Source: Albugo candida
Lineage: Eukaryota; Oomycota; Peronosporomycetes; Albuginales
Direction of reading: 5' to 3'
DNA length: 64,000 nt
Assembly (NCBI GenBank): GCA_040437565.1
Contig: JBDOQK010000064.1
Coordinates: forward strand, 62,001-126,000
In this document: piece after piece, positions 8,936-20,272 of the stretch
How positions within the stretch are numbered: position 1 is the first letter of the stretch
Layout of the letters: each line of letters opens with the position of its first letter
The notes under the pieces: model-generated
What the model was told of the DNA's origin: nothing
The model's database searches: none
The model's input: the letters and a program-made list of their open reading frames with translations, nothing else
Position numbers and translations under genes: made by a program

Positions 8936-10463
8936 ATGAGCCAATTTGCGCATGGAATCAGTTCGATGGATTGGTCGGCTCTTTCGGATCCGAATTACAG
9001 CCGCAATCCCTCCAAATTGCTGTTGCTGGGAGATTGTTATTCACCTCAAGATTTCGACACTCTCGATTGTCTGAAACACGCGTATCACAACGCATTCGAA
9101 TCGATTCTGTGGTATACGTATCGTCGTGATTTCGAAACGATGACGCCGTACGAGTTCACAAGTGATNNNNNNNNNNNNNNNNNNNNNNNNNNNNNNNNNN
9201 NNNNNNNNNNNNNNNNNNNNNNNNNNNNNNNNNNNNNNNNNNNNNNNNNNNNNNNNNNNNNNNNNNTTGTTATTCACCTCAAGATTTCGACACTCTCGAT
9301 TGTCTGAAACACGCGTATCACAACGCATTCGAATCGATTCTGTGGTATACGTATCGTCGTGATTTCGAAACGATGACGCCGTACGAGTTCACAAGTGATG
9401 CCGGATGGGGTTGCATGCTGCGCTCAGCACAAATGTTACTTAGCGAAGCTTTCAAAAGGAATATGCTTGGAATGAAATGGAAATTAAACGCAACATCGGA
9501 GGATTCAGAATTACCCAAAGCGTACGTGAAGCTTCTCACGTGGTTTGTGGACTCTTTCGATACTGAATGCAAGTATTCCATCCATAATATAACTCGAATC
9601 GGAATGCAATATGACAAGCTACCGGGAGAGTGGTATGGTCCTACTACAGCAGCACAAGCGATGCGTGATCTGGTGAATCTTCATGCCCAAGAATCGTCGG
9701 AATGCAATCTGGTGATGTATGTCCCGCAGGATGGTGTGGTTTACACAAAAGATGTCCATGCACTTTGCATTTCGCATTTGGATCACGAAAATACTTTTGA
9801 GGAGTTGGAGACTGAGAATCATAGTGATGGTAATTTTCCAGATCCCTTGCTTCGCCCGCCTACAGATAGTGATAATAGCGAGAAGACGTGGCAAAAATCG
9901 TTACTTATTCTCATTCCACTACGCTTGGGATTGGATTCTATCAACCCGAGGTATTTGCCAGCAATCCAACGAGTCTTTGAATTTCCACAGAGTGTAGGAA
10001 TTATCGGTGGAAAGAAAGGTCATTCTGTGTACTTTGTGGGCACATTCAATTCAAAATTACAACTATTGGATCCTCACGATATTCATCCCACCGCCGATCT
10101 GAATGCGGCTTTTCCAACAGCGGTACGCTCTATTGGGTGACAAGTATGTGATGTATCTGATCTTTCTTATCGCAGACGCACATCCGGACAGTCCATTCAC
10201 GGCTTCCTTTAGAGATGGCATTAGGCAGTATCGATCCATCACTGGCTCTAGGATTCTATTGCAGTGATCGAGAAGACTACCTGGACTTTGTCGATCGAGT
10301 GGATCGTGTGCAAAGCGAACTCTGTGGAGCGCTTCCATTCTCAATCGCAAAAGCGCGACCGAATTATGACTCGACAAACATTCTGCATACAATGAGTGAT
10401 TGTTGTCTGTCTGATGAGTGTGGTGACGAACAAGTACAAGAAGATGAGTATGTTTTACTGTAA
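8936..10463 (+). CDS. ATG4: ATG4 cysteine protease (autophagy)
   Basis: Processes and delipidates ATG8. Once the gap overlap at 9034-9399 is collapsed, the protein is 413 residues: exon 1 from ATG 8936 to 10122, a 53-nt intron 10123-10175, then exon 2 to TAA at 10463. Seen: active-site Cys82 in SDAGWGCMLRSAQ, LLILIPLRLGLDSINPRYLP, GIIGGKKGHSVYFVG, and the Asp-x-His pair in LLDPHD (Asp301, His303). The splice joins AAFPTA to THIRTVHSRLPLEMALGSID, giving the conserved SIDPSLALGFYC. As assembled, the two sides of the gap lie in different frames; this is an artefact. The N-terminus upstream of 8936 has no in-frame ATG. Confidence 0.95.
9034..9399. repeat. 100-N gap with 133-bp identical flanks (assembly overlap)
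   Basis: Ns at 9167-9266; 9034-9166 and 9267-9399 are the same ATG4 coding segment. Collapsing the two gives one continuous frame through the active-site cysteine. Confidence 0.92.
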
Positions 10464-10694
10464 GTTGTGCGTAATCTCTGTCAAATAAAGTGTTTATTGT
10501 ATTATTACGATCAATTGAAATACTCTATTCGATACTCCATCGTCTCTTGTACCTCGACACCACACGGTAGCGCTCATTCATTGCGGTATTGCCAGATTGC
10601 AAAAGGATTTCATTACATTACGTTCTATTAATTACAATAGGAATATCGATTAAAACAGTGTATCTAATGGTACAGGTATTATATAAAAGCTGTG

Positions 10695-11879
10695 ATGGTA
10701 TCAAATGCAAAGGAGCCGCCTCCTTTTCGATCTCTTCGAATATTTCCAGCCTCCAACGAGTATAAACGTTTATGCCAAAGCCTAAATAGCAATTCATTCA
10801 ATATCGATGGCAATGATTCTCTTGTCAAATCTCTTTTTAACGCGACAGAATCGAGTGTGGTTGTCGGAATGATAAGCACCGAGATACCAATTTCAAATTC
10901 CGATGCTTTGAATCGTCGAAAACGTATTTATTGGATCGCAAATCGACTTATTGGAAAGACAGCTTTCATTTCGGACGATACGGAAAATAATATTTATACA
11001 GATGCAATTATTGAATTATATTATAGCAGTGAGCAAAAGTGCATTTTTCTTCTTGGATGGATTCCATCGCCACAAGCTGCAAAAAACGATGAGAAAAGCT
11101 TACAGATGCAAGTACTTCTCTTCACGAGTTGTCAATATGTCTTTCAGATACAGGAAAGCTCCCGATTCAATCTAAAACTTGTAGAAGCGATTCAATTACT
11201 GTGGAACCGGAAGCAAGCGCTTTTGGGCTTGCTGACCGCTACCGCACCAAAACAGTCGAAACAAGGCAAATCTTGTAATTTCAAACAACAGAATATCTCT
11301 TTCAGTACCAAATATGCTTTTACTCCGGGATTTTGCACTCCTTTTCTGACAATCTTGGCTCCAGTTCATAACGAAAGTATACTATACAATTCAGAAGCCT
11401 TACGGAATTATAACTATACGATGGAGAATGTGCTATTTGTTCTCCTTCGCACACTTCCACCTGGTGTCATCAGTGTCTCAAGAACCCGCGAGAATTTCAC
11501 CGCTATGCATCTCACCAAATGCGATAAGCTCTTCCAGCTTGATGTATCTCATCCTGTGGTTTTCTTTTCCCGTTCGATCATTACACACAGAGCAGATTTA
11601 GTTGTGCGACTGAATGCGCTATTGGACTCCTTGGAGGAAAATATCGATTCTGGTGTCGACCCTTTATTAGGACAACAGATCTCACTCGAAGAAAGAGGAT
11701 TCGATCGTACTCGACATATTCTCAATAGTCATGTTCAAGGAGTCTTTGATTTTGTACAAAATGGTGTGCGATCAGGAAGGAAAGAAAACCCTCTACTCAT
11801 CGAACCTCCGAGTCCCAAACAATGGCTTCTTGAGTTCCAAAATTTGAGTACGTTGGTCTCGAAACACGATACAAAATGA
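10695..11879 (+). CDS. SMG8/SMG9-like nonsense-mediated decay factor (short form)
   Basis: 394 residues, no intron seen. Similarity is to the N-terminal half of SMG8: a beta/alpha core with IIELYYSSEQKCIFLLGW, a CQYVFQIQESSRFNLKLVEAI strand-helix, TPGFCTPFLTILAP, and a closing segment ISLEERGFDRTRHILNSHVQ...PPSPKQWLLEFQNL that resembles SMG8 RGFDDSVGR...PTYQKW. SMG8 with SMG9 restrains the SMG1 kinase in mRNA surveillance. Animal SMG8 is roughly 1,000 residues; this ORF ends at TGA 11877-11879 with no obvious continuation in the next 340 bp. So it is either a shortened homologue or a more distant relative. The start is ATG 10695; 10692 is a GTG. Confidence 0.5.
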   Translation: MVSNAKEPPPFRSLRIFPASNEYKRLCQSLNSNSFNIDGNDSLVKSLFNATESSVVVGMISTEIPISNSDALNRRKRIYWIANRLIGKTAFISDDTENNIYTDAIIELYYSSEQKCIFLLGWIPSPQAAKNDEKSLQMQVLLFTSCQYVFQIQESSRFNLKLVEAIQLLWNRKQALLGLLTATAPKQSKQGKSCNFKQQNISFSTKYAFTPGFCTPFLTILAPVHNESILYNSEALRNYNYTMENVLFVLLRTLPPGVISVSRTRENFTAMHLTKCDKLFQLDVSHPVVFFSRSIITHRADLVVRLNALLDSLEENIDSGVDPLLGQQISLEERGFDRTRHILNSHVQGVFDFVQNGVRSGRKENPLLIEPPSPKQWLLEFQNLSTLVSKHDTK

Positions 11880-12218
11880 TTCGAGGACGTCATACATCTA
11901 TCTGATCGGTTGACAGAAGCACACTCTTCCGTTAAACACACAAGCTGTTCGATGGATATCGCATGGAGCGTAAATTTGTGTTGTGTCAAGCACAATTGAC
12001 CGCTTGAATTACATTACAGAGTAATGGAGTGAGCTTCTGTGTCTCTTTCTCTATCTGACGCTCTGTCTTTAAGAACCATCGCCGGCTGTATCAATTATAA
12101 TTATCGACTTTTAGTGCAGTGCTTCCGGCTTCATGGAAGCATTTCAACGAATAGGAATTTGATGCGACCGGATACAGTGATCGGATTGGTTTAAACTGGG
12201 CAGAAATTGCTATAAATA
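11880..12218. other. Intergenic region
   Basis: 339 bp between the SMG8-like gene and DPM3. No ORF or structure of note; presumed 3' UTR and DPM3 promoter. Confidence 0.6.
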
Positions 12219-12503
12219 ATGCTTCGTTTTCATCGATGGTCCCTGCGACTTTGTCTTGCTGCTGTATTGTGGCTTGTAACGTTGAAAGCGGTCGATCATT
12301 TCACAACAAATGCGGGAATACAACATTGCATCCGTTACCTCCCTGTGTATGCCGTTGGAATGCTTGGAATCTACTCTGTTATCACGATTGTAGCCAACGT
12401 TATGATGATTACAGATTGTCCGCAAGCTGCAAAAGAGTTGGAAAACGACATTCAGAATGCGAAACACGACTTACATAAAAGAGGCCTTAATTTCGAAACA
12501 TAA
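12219..12503 (+). CDS. DPM3: Dolichol-phosphate mannosyltransferase subunit 3
   Basis: A 94-residue ER membrane protein that tethers the catalytic subunit DPM1 for Dol-P-Man synthesis. Seen: two hydrophobic segments (about 9-24 and 41-64), the conserved DCPQAAKELENDIQNAKHDL helix and the terminal RGLNF. Human DPM3 has 92 residues with the matching end RGLRF. Single exon, ATG in the context ATAATGC. Confidence 0.93.
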   Translation: MLRFHRWSLRLCLAAVLWLVTLKAVDHFTTNAGIQHCIRYLPVYAVGMLGIYSVITIVANVMMITDCPQAAKELENDIQNAKHDLHKRGLNFET

Positions 12504-14325
12504 TTGAGAGCGAAATACAAGTTTTTTGTTTTCTTTGATGCATTTTGGCATGTAAGAAAGAATGTTTTTTTCCATTACACGACGCTGATTTCGATGTTGA
12601 TGGATTTTCGTGCAAGAAGATGTGTTTGCATACATTCAGATCAACATGTTGCACAGAAGCTTTGGTAGTCTTTCGAGGTCAATAGTTATTGACAATATCG
12701 TGTCTATATAACACTAGCGGCCTACTGACATCTCCGCTACCTTTACTTGATACACTGCTTTGCTATCTAAAGCGCACAAAAGAGCCTGTGAGAAAGATAC
12801 CGCTAAGCGCTCGAATTCGGCTCTAAATTCGTTTCTTTTTCCCCTCAAACGCTCAATGTATACGCAAGCCAATCTTGACAATGACATTCCATATTCCTTC
12901 TTTGTGACCCCAGCGATATATGGACATTTTTCATGTAAGCTTGCCGAGTCGATATTCTTGATCAGCATATGCATACAAATGTGAGTGGGACGACTATTTA
13001 GGCAAACCTGGGTACACGAAGAATTAATTGTAGAGAACGGCAGTTAAAGTTTGAAATGGAGTGGGGCAGTCATGAACGTCCTGGTTAAAGGCGATACAGG
13101 TGTACCCATGTGATGACATTGTTCAAACGGCATAAGAATATATGTCAATTGAGAAGGCGTACAAAGCCTGTAAGAAATTGCATGGTTGCGGTTTTCTTGA
13201 TTCGAAGGAAGTAACTATTATTTCGTGCACAAAAGTTGATGACGTCACAGTACGACAGACGATTGCATCGTATTTTCAGTGTTAAGTGACCATTTAAGGC
13301 AAACGTTCGGCCTTGGATCCCCTTTTCACGAAGTAAGTTTGAATTCAGCATTACCAGTTATAGACAATGCTTCTTTAATCATGACTGAGGAGTGCAGCGT
13401 GCAGTCCGTAGTAGAAGATGTACAATTGTGTTCGAAGTCGGAAAGATATTCACAAAAAGTTTTGCTCACTCATTGTAATTAGATATCTCCATGTCAGAGC
13501 CGCGTTGGTAGAAACACAATGACACACACGATTCACGCGAAGAACACTCTTACAAAGGCGATCTTTGACTGTTATCTATTCATTGTACGTGTATAATGCA
13601 TAGCGTGGTGACCAGAGTACTCTTCACTGAGATTAAATTGTCACCCAGCGCTTGATCAATTTATTCGGTCGAATTGATTATAGCAGTAGGTAAAACTAGA
13701 TATTTGGTGGCAGTAGAAATCCAGTTGCACACATTATGACTGCATCGTCAGAGTGTCAGCGATGAGACGGCGATAGCAGCGCTTTTGTATGTTCTAAGGT
13801 GCGATAATCTGTGATCACGCAAGTTGGTAGGTACAGGGTAGACCTCCCTTACGGGAAAAGGCTGTTACGCTTTGGATCTTCTCTCAGTTCCTTGCTGCGC
13901 TGCACTCTCAGAACCAAAATCTAAGCTTTTGTGCTCTCGACGACATTGGTCAACTGTCAACCAATTGTCGACTTGTAGCAAGAAATAAGAGTCGGGCTAG
14001 TATAAAGGATGGAAAGGATTGGTTGAAATCGTCTCATGCATTTTTCATCCATGTAAATACTCTACCATTTATCTTTTGTCCATTCATCCGGGAGAATGAT
14101 GAGAACATACTCAATATCTTCTCACGACGGTCATCTGATGCTCTTAGAGTATAATGATTACAATTTTGAGATACAAATTGATTCTGATTCCCTTGTGCAC
14201 TTTTCTCTTTAAATGTGTAAATGAGGAAATCAAACAACTAATCTGTCAATCCACAGAGTCATTGACGTTGAAGAACCAAAAATTTAACTGCAATCTGATA
14301 CACAATGAGAGTGCACACCGACTGA
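12504..14325. other. 1.8-kb gene-free stretch
   Basis: Only short, unconvincing ORFs on both strands and no recognisable domain. A small imperfect hairpin lies near 13938-13972 (TTGGT/ACCAA stem extended by TCGAC/GTCGA). No transposon ends, tRNA boxes or spliceosomal RNA motifs were recognised. It probably holds the DPM3 and SAS-4 3' flanks plus unconstrained sequence. Confidence 0.55.
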
Positions 14326-16594
14326 CTAATGACTACTGACTTTGCTTAAACCGGCTTGATCTGCAAACTGTATCTCATGCGCACGATCCACGCCAACTTG
14401 ATTTCCAATGCTATCGAGCCACGTCATTGATCCATTTGCGTCGTATCGAATAAGTTGACCGTTTGTGAGTTTGATTTCACGCACGCCATTAGGACGTTCT
14501 ATCATTTGTGTTCCGTCAGGAAACGTCGACACCTCCATGCCATCCGTTTCGATGCACTTGAAAATTCCATCAGGAAATTTAATCTCGGTTCGGCCATTCG
14601 GATAGTTAGTCTCAATTTGATGATTGGGGAACTCGTAGACTTTAGTTTGGTCCGCAAAAGTTGTAAGCTTTGTCTGAGCTTCCGCATAGAAATACACAGA
14701 TGTGCCGGACTGCGGGTCGAGATCTTTAGTGTCTCCATTTGTGAATTGAATATGAATACTACCGTCCGCGCTGATGCGCTTCCTGTTCCCATCTGGATAC
14801 ACAATCTCTTTTGTCTGGTCTGAAAGTACATGCTGCTTCTTCTGTGCATCGTCGTGCTGACTACCATCTTGAAAAAAAAGCTGCTCCGGTGGATTATTCG
14901 TATTTTTACTTGGCTCGCTTGTAGGCGTCGAACTTGCGGACGCTGAAGCTGTAGTTGTTGACCGTGAAGACTCAAAAGTTGGTGCTTTCTCCTGTGCGGC
15001 CGATGGCGATCGGATTGGATCATAGCGATTCGGATCATAGTGCTGGTGCTGATGCCGCATCTTTTCTGCGGGAGGCGCAGGTGGCCATACATTATCGTTC
15101 AATTTTTCATGCTGATCACTGATTGTGGACTCTTCTTGCAGAGTGTGCTGATCTATAAGCTTTCCTTTTTTCATTGTAGCAGTACGAGACGAAGAAGTTC
15201 CTTTTCTTCCACACGACCAATGCTGTAATCGCTCTTTCTCCAAATATCGAACTTCTTCGACCATTTCCTGCAACTGCGTTTCCAGCTCCTTCACTCTCTG
15301 TCGAAGCACTTGATTGTTCGCTTTATACTTTTGCCGCTGTTGTCGCTCGTCGAGTTGCATTTTTACAATTTGAGCTCGTAATGCTTCCACTTGCGAACGT
15401 GTCTCTTTATTCTTTTCATGACTACACTGAGCTGCCTGTAATCGAGCCTTCCATTGCCGCTCGTGAGCAATTTGTTCCTTATCGATTCGCGCTTGTTCCT
15501 GTTGCAAGAATTGCTTCATTCTGGTCGTCTCCTTCTCACAATGCTGTTCAAAATTCTCTTTTGCGGCTTCCAGAGTTTGCCATTCTTGTCGATTAGTAGC
15601 TGCTTGCGTCTTGACTTGCGATGACAAGCGTTGATACGTTTGAATCTCATAATCCAACTCGCGCAATCTTTCTTGTAACATAATCGGAAGGTCTTGGCTC
15701 CCATCCGCGGGCACAAAAGGCTCGATGTCATCCGACTTTTTCGATCCGACGCTTTGATCAACCGAAGCGGATGTGACCTTATTTTTCCGCAGAAAAGGAG
15801 TTGAGTTTGCATTGAGTCTTCTCTTTAGCGATTTGAGTGCGTTCGCTTGAACAAAATTCGATTTTGAATGGCCATCCGTGCTCTCAGCGGTGTCTTTCAA
15901 ATGTGCGTCCTTCCATCCGTTCTCTGACATCCGATGCCATCCGATGGTCGATGATCTCGAGGGTGAATTACTCAGTATACTCTGTTGTCCTAGCGTGGTA
16001 TTGTCCTCCCACGGCTCGGAATCATCGATACTCAATGCGCTTAATTCCGAACATGATACCTTTGTCGTGAGGTTTAATTCCTTCCTCTCGTCGGTGTTTA
16101 CTGGTTGTCGTTCTACATCCCTGATTTCATTTGGATCCTGCCAATGCCAATTCGATCCTTCCTGTGAGGTTTCAGTGATAAATAAAAGTTTTTCATTCGC
16201 GAGATCGCGTTCTAAAGTCTCAAATTCCGCTAATTCATGCGCTTCTTTGGCTGCATCGGCTTCGAAAGAACGACATGAGCTACTGTTACTTTGGCTCTCT
16301 CTAAGCGACGATTGATCAAGTAACGCTTTCCGTCCATTTTCTCGATTTTCAATTTCATGTCGTTCTACAGTCAGCGTGTAAGACAGGATTAGAGGCTTTT
16401 ACATAGTAAATGAAGGTACCGATTTCGTCGCTGAATGTAGCATAGGATTCGGAATCACTTGCATTATGATGATCATATTCATGATACCTTCTTCCTTCAT
16501 CGATTTCACTCCAAACGTTGGAATTTCGGCGCAAATGTGGGTCACGATCGCTCATCAAATCGCATTCCATTGTATTCGCGATGCTTCCTTTCAT
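14326..16594 (-). CDS. SAS-4/CPAP (CENPJ)-like centriole assembly protein
   Basis: About 737 residues, two exons (16420-16594 and 14326-16364) with a 55-nt intron whose acceptor CTGACTGTAG carries a branch-point-like CTGAC. The N-terminal half is acidic and low-complexity. A long coiled coil runs from LQERLRELDYEIQTYQRLSS to EVRYLEKERLQHW. The C-terminus is a TCP10/G-box domain: repeated beta units such as VYPDGNRKRISADGS, FPDGTQMIERPNG and YPNGRTEIKFPDG that build an open single-layer sheet. This architecture defines SAS-4/CPAP, which recruits tubulin to growing centrioles and basal bodies. The ATG at 16594 (MKGSIANT) is a choice among several in-frame ATGs; 16567, 16555 and 16657 are possible. 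Confidence 0.85.
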
Positions 16595-16770
16595 TATGAA
16601 TATGTACGATGTATAACATGCTACAGGATAATAACTTGAACAGGTAAACAGACGCATGGAGCGCTCTTGCGATATGAATGCACGCTTCTTTTCGCATTGT
16701 ACTATTATCAAATTTACTGAATATGGTACACAAACACCTGTGCAGAAATCCTAACATGATAAGAAACTAC

Positions 16771-18909
16771 TCATTCGTCTGTAAATCCCGTGACTTCCAT
16801 ATTAATAACCAGAGATAACACTTCTTCCATTTCGGCTTTGGCTTTGTATATCGGTAAATCGATCCGGTTGAAGCACGTGTGAGCTCGAGGGTACGCATTC
16901 TCTGGATACGGAACCGCTTTCAGCGTAAAATGACAAATTCGACCATCATAACTGGTCAATGCTTTGAATCCTTGCACGGGGACCCGAGAGGACCCAGTAG
17001 TAAATTGTAGCAACCGTGCACGTTCTTCGTCAGTGAATGACTCGACAACCTCCCAAAACCATCCAAGCAATTGTTCTGGAAGTTCTTCGGATACTTGTGT
17101 GTGTGCCTTCCAGTCTTCTACATCAATTGAGGGAACGCCACATAAAACTAGTTCGAGTTCCTGATAATCAAACACTAAAATGAGCTCTTGCGGAATCACT
17201 TCAAACACACCAGCCATCAAATGCTGCAATTGTTCGGCAAATGAATCCAGCATAATGTGACGAAGACGGAGGTAAATGTACTCGTGTTTGTTTGCATCCG
17301 TCACTTCGATTTGTCTTCCATTTTCCTTTAAATCGATAATTTCCACCTCGCCCGATAATCTTCGATTAACAACACTGAAATCCAAGCAGAGAGCTTCCAT
17401 TCCGTCGTTTTCCTTCATCCATTTCAATGACTTATGCACTTCTTGGTCGTAAAACTCTAAATCACTGAATGAGATCGGAACACCCAATAAATGTTTCAGC
17501 ATCGGTAGTGCTAAATGAGCTCGCATCAGTTGACCTTCTAACAATGCACGACCCAACAATCGTCCAGCACCTCGGAAATAGAGCAAGTGGTCCGCTGAAG
17601 CTTCTACAGAGTTCGGATTGATCACATACGCTAATGAGTCAACATGAGCGCACATAAACAATCCAATGGTTTCATCGAATAATCGTTCCGTGACGAGTGA
17701 AAACCATTCCCGTTCCAAGCCGCCCGCGTCAATTGCAACTTCTCCAATGAATTCGATGCGCAGTGGCATGTGAATATGTTCCATTTGAACACCGAGCAAT
17801 TGTTCCATACTTTCGACCAATATATTTTCACGATGGACGCGCATTTTCAAGTGTCCATCTTCCCAAGGTTTTATCAATGCAGACGTTTGCTCGAGAAACC
17901 AGGCGTATTTGTCTTTGAATGGTAGCGCGGCCACTTGTTCGAGGACCTCCAAATCCTGTTCCGAGATCTCGTACCCGCGTGAGGCCACTCGAGCATCGAC
18001 TTCTTGATACTCTTTAAAAGTCATTCGACCTTCTGGATGACGCGGAGTTTGTGCCATTTGGGATACAAAGGCAAGCGAGCGCTGATGGGCCAGCTCATTG
18101 GCTTCTGATCCTTCGTGCTCGCGGTTATTCGCATTAACGGAATCGAAATGGGAATCTGATTCGCCATTGTGGTCCACATTGATTGATATTTGCGGGATAT
18201 TTGGTTTGTCGGACGGTGGTGTGGTCACACTAGTATTGGTGGAGCTGGTCGGCGAACGACTTGTATCAGGATGGCGACTTCGAAAAGCTGCCTCACGACG
18301 AGCCCAATACCGTTTACCATCCATTCCAACCTTGCGAACCCAGTCGTTACGATTTCGAGCGCCACGTTGCCGTGCATTCAGCATGTTGAGTCGACGGATG
18401 GCAAAGGATCTCGTGCGGTTAAATGATTTCTCACGATTTAGAGTCGATAGAGATCGACTGGAAAGGTTCGGATTATGGACCGCGGTTGTGTTTCCGTTGA
18501 GTTGTTTGAGGGAACTGGAAGACGTGGATACGATTGAGCCCGCCAGGGGCGAATGTAAGCCTAATGTGAAACCACGCTCTGTGCCACACAGAATACAATT
18601 TCGCGCGCTTTGTTTGTTTTGAAAATCACATACTTCACACTTCCACTGTTTACTAATTTCTTCCGAGGTTTCCTGCACATCCTGACGAGTAAGCGGTTGC
18701 CCATCTTCATTGTACTGTCCGCCCAAAAGTGGTTGTTGTAAGGTTTCGTCAAACCGAGCGCGCCGACAGCAATAATATATGATGATTACAAGAAGTAGAC
18801 CACCAGTAACGTAAGCCAACCACGTTGGTAAAGCGCCACCACGACCTTCGGCTGATACGTTCTTACATAAAATTAAAAAGTGTACGCTGTGGAGGTATAT
18901 AGAGTGCAT
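16771..18909 (-). CDS. HECT E3 ubiquitin ligase with N-terminal membrane segment and RanBP2 zinc finger
   Basis: 712 residues, single exon. Order: a weak signal-like or hydrophobic N-terminus (MHSIYLHSVHFLIL), a strong transmembrane helix (about 30-46, AYVTGGLLLVIIIYY), a RanBP2-type zinc finger (WKCEVCDF...NCILCGTERGF, about 88-111), a disordered Ser/Thr/Arg-rich linker, and a C-terminal HECT domain from about residue 350. HECT marks: IDAGGLEREWFSLVTERLF, YFRGAGRLLGRALLEG, and the catalytic loop AHTCFNRIDLPIY with the thioester cysteine. The C-lobe ends in a hydrophobic-acidic tail as in other HECTs. The upstream frame to 18951 begins with GTG, so ATG 18909 was taken. The substrate is unknown; a membrane-tethered ligase is inferred. 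Confidence 0.9.
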   Translation of the reverse strand: MHSIYLHSVHFLILCKNVSAEGRGGALPTWLAYVTGGLLLVIIIYYCCRRARFDETLQQPLLGGQYNEDGQPLTRQDVQETSEEISKQWKCEVCDFQNKQSARNCILCGTERGFTLGLHSPLAGSIVSTSSSSLKQLNGNTTAVHNPNLSSRSLSTLNREKSFNRTRSFAIRRLNMLNARQRGARNRNDWVRKVGMDGKRYWARREAAFRSRHPDTSRSPTSSTNTSVTTPPSDKPNIPQISINVDHNGESDSHFDSVNANNREHEGSEANELAHQRSLAFVSQMAQTPRHPEGRMTFKEYQEVDARVASRGYEISEQDLEVLEQVAALPFKDKYAWFLEQTSALIKPWEDGHLKMRVHRENILVESMEQLLGVQMEHIHMPLRIEFIGEVAIDAGGLEREWFSLVTERLFDETIGLFMCAHVDSLAYVINPNSVEASADHLLYFRGAGRLLGRALLEGQLMRAHLALPMLKHLLGVPISFSDLEFYDQEVHKSLKWMKENDGMEALCLDFSVVNRRLSGEVEIIDLKENGRQIEVTDANKHEYIYLRLRHIMLDSFAEQLQHLMAGVFEVIPQELILVFDYQELELVLCGVPSIDVEDWKAHTQVSEELPEQLLGWFWEVVESFTDEERARLLQFTTGSSRVPVQGFKALTSYDGRICHFTLKAVPYPENAYPRAHTCFNRIDLPIYKAKAEMEEVLSLVINMEVTGFTDE

Positions 18910-19621
18910 GATGTTGACGGAACAAATCAAGATTTGCGGTGAAAGGGACACCCAAGTCGTTTACTTTGGGACGCCGTTTGAATCGGGTTGTTCAGGCACA
19001 CAATCCTCAACACGCTTTAAAAAAGAAAGAAAAAAGTGAGGGACAACTAATTTGAGAGTTAGAGTACATACACCAAACCGCTCTCGCCACTCTGCACCCC
19101 TAACCCGTTCCATTCTCTCGGAATTTGGGAATTTAGGCCATTGACATTCATCGGTTCCCCTACAAGAGCATTAGTCTGGTTAGGTTAACGTGTGCCATTA
19201 ATCAGTTCAGGAAGCAAATATCCCGAACCGCCCCTTTACAGACGATGTCCCTCCTTCTGCTTCATTGAAACCTCTGTGAGCTCGTATACCGAATAGAGCG
19301 CTCACAGTGAGCCATATGTTATGCATCGGCATGTCAGTCTACATAAGACCATCACTAATTGCATTAAACCGCCTATGCAGTTGCTTGATTCGTAGCTCAT
19401 TATGCGTTATTGCTACGACTGAAAACGGGTTTGGTAAGTAACGTTCTAAGTTTGTTAGACAGAGCGTTAAAAGCATCGACGCGTAAGAAAGCGCCCTTCA
19501 CACAAAATTGTAATCTGAATGTCGGTTTCATTTCAGCATTAATTGCCTCTTTCAATGACTACAGTTTTTCAAAATGCCGTCAGATGCAACGTCGCCCAGT
19601 AATAAGAGATCTGACACTACA
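18910..19621. other. Intergenic region
   Basis: About 700 bp between the HECT gene start and the eL42 stop. One A-rich purine run near 19021-19038. No ORF with recognisable content. Confidence 0.6.
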
Positions 19622-20000
19622 CTAATAAGTGTGTCCCGCGCTTGATTTCTTTTCACCCAGCTCGAAATGCTTTGTGCGTTTCATAGGAAGCTGTTTCTTG
19701 GTTTTGCACTCTTTGCATTCCATTCGGAGCGTGATCTTTTTTGTGGTTTTCGCCTGCTCAGAGGAACAAGAATCACTGTCACAACGACTATTCCGGTACT
19801 AAAGAAGAGTCACTTGCCTTTTTGTGAAAAATAGGTTTGGTTTGACCTCCAAAACCCTTCTGCTTCTCTTTATAACGACGTGCACCTTGCGCATATTTGG
19901 ACGCTTTTCCAGCTTTATATTGTGTGATCTTATGCACCGTGTGTTTTTGACACTTTTTGCCTTTGCAATAGGTACGACGTTCCTTTGGCATGTTGACCAT
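19622..20000 (-). CDS. RPL36A: 60S ribosomal protein eL42 (L36a/L44) with a GC-AG intron
   Basis: A 104-residue ribosomal protein: exon 1 19818-20000 ([17 protein letters not shown] to PIFHKK), exon 2 19622-19753 ([16 protein letters not shown] to the end). The CxxxxC and later CxxC pairs bind zinc in this family. The intron (19754-19817, 64 nt) starts with GC: exon AAAAAG then GCAAGT, ending GAGCAG. No GT site nearby preserves the frame across the conserved KKAKTTKK block, so a GC-AG intron is needed. Residue 56 is Pro (QTKPIF), the ancestral state that yeast genetics links with cycloheximide sensitivity. Length is close to the 105-106 of other eukaryotes. Confidence 0.95.
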
Positions 20001-20272
20001 CTTGACTGACTAAATACACTACAATACAGCACACATACTCTGCATCAGCACCTTGATTGCTTGCTTAATAACGTCAAAGCTGATTCTTAGCGTCCGATTA
20101 CCTTCCGACACAAATGCGCTTTTCCACAGCCAATCGTATGGCGAGCAATGAGTGCAGATAAGACGTCCTGATTGGTTTATATTCAGACTCGGTTTTAAAC
20201 CGCTTCTTCCACTACACGTTTATATATTATCGCACTTAATATTTCCAAACCCACGGTGGGTCGACTGCGCAC

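Noticed and set aside
13938-13972. Small hairpin in the 1.8-kb gene-free stretch
   Set aside because: The stem is short and interrupted; such structures occur by chance and no RNA family motif is present.
18845-18880. Tiny GT-AG intron candidate near the HECT start
   Set aside because: It would be only about 15 nt long, below any plausible intron size; the frame is open without it.
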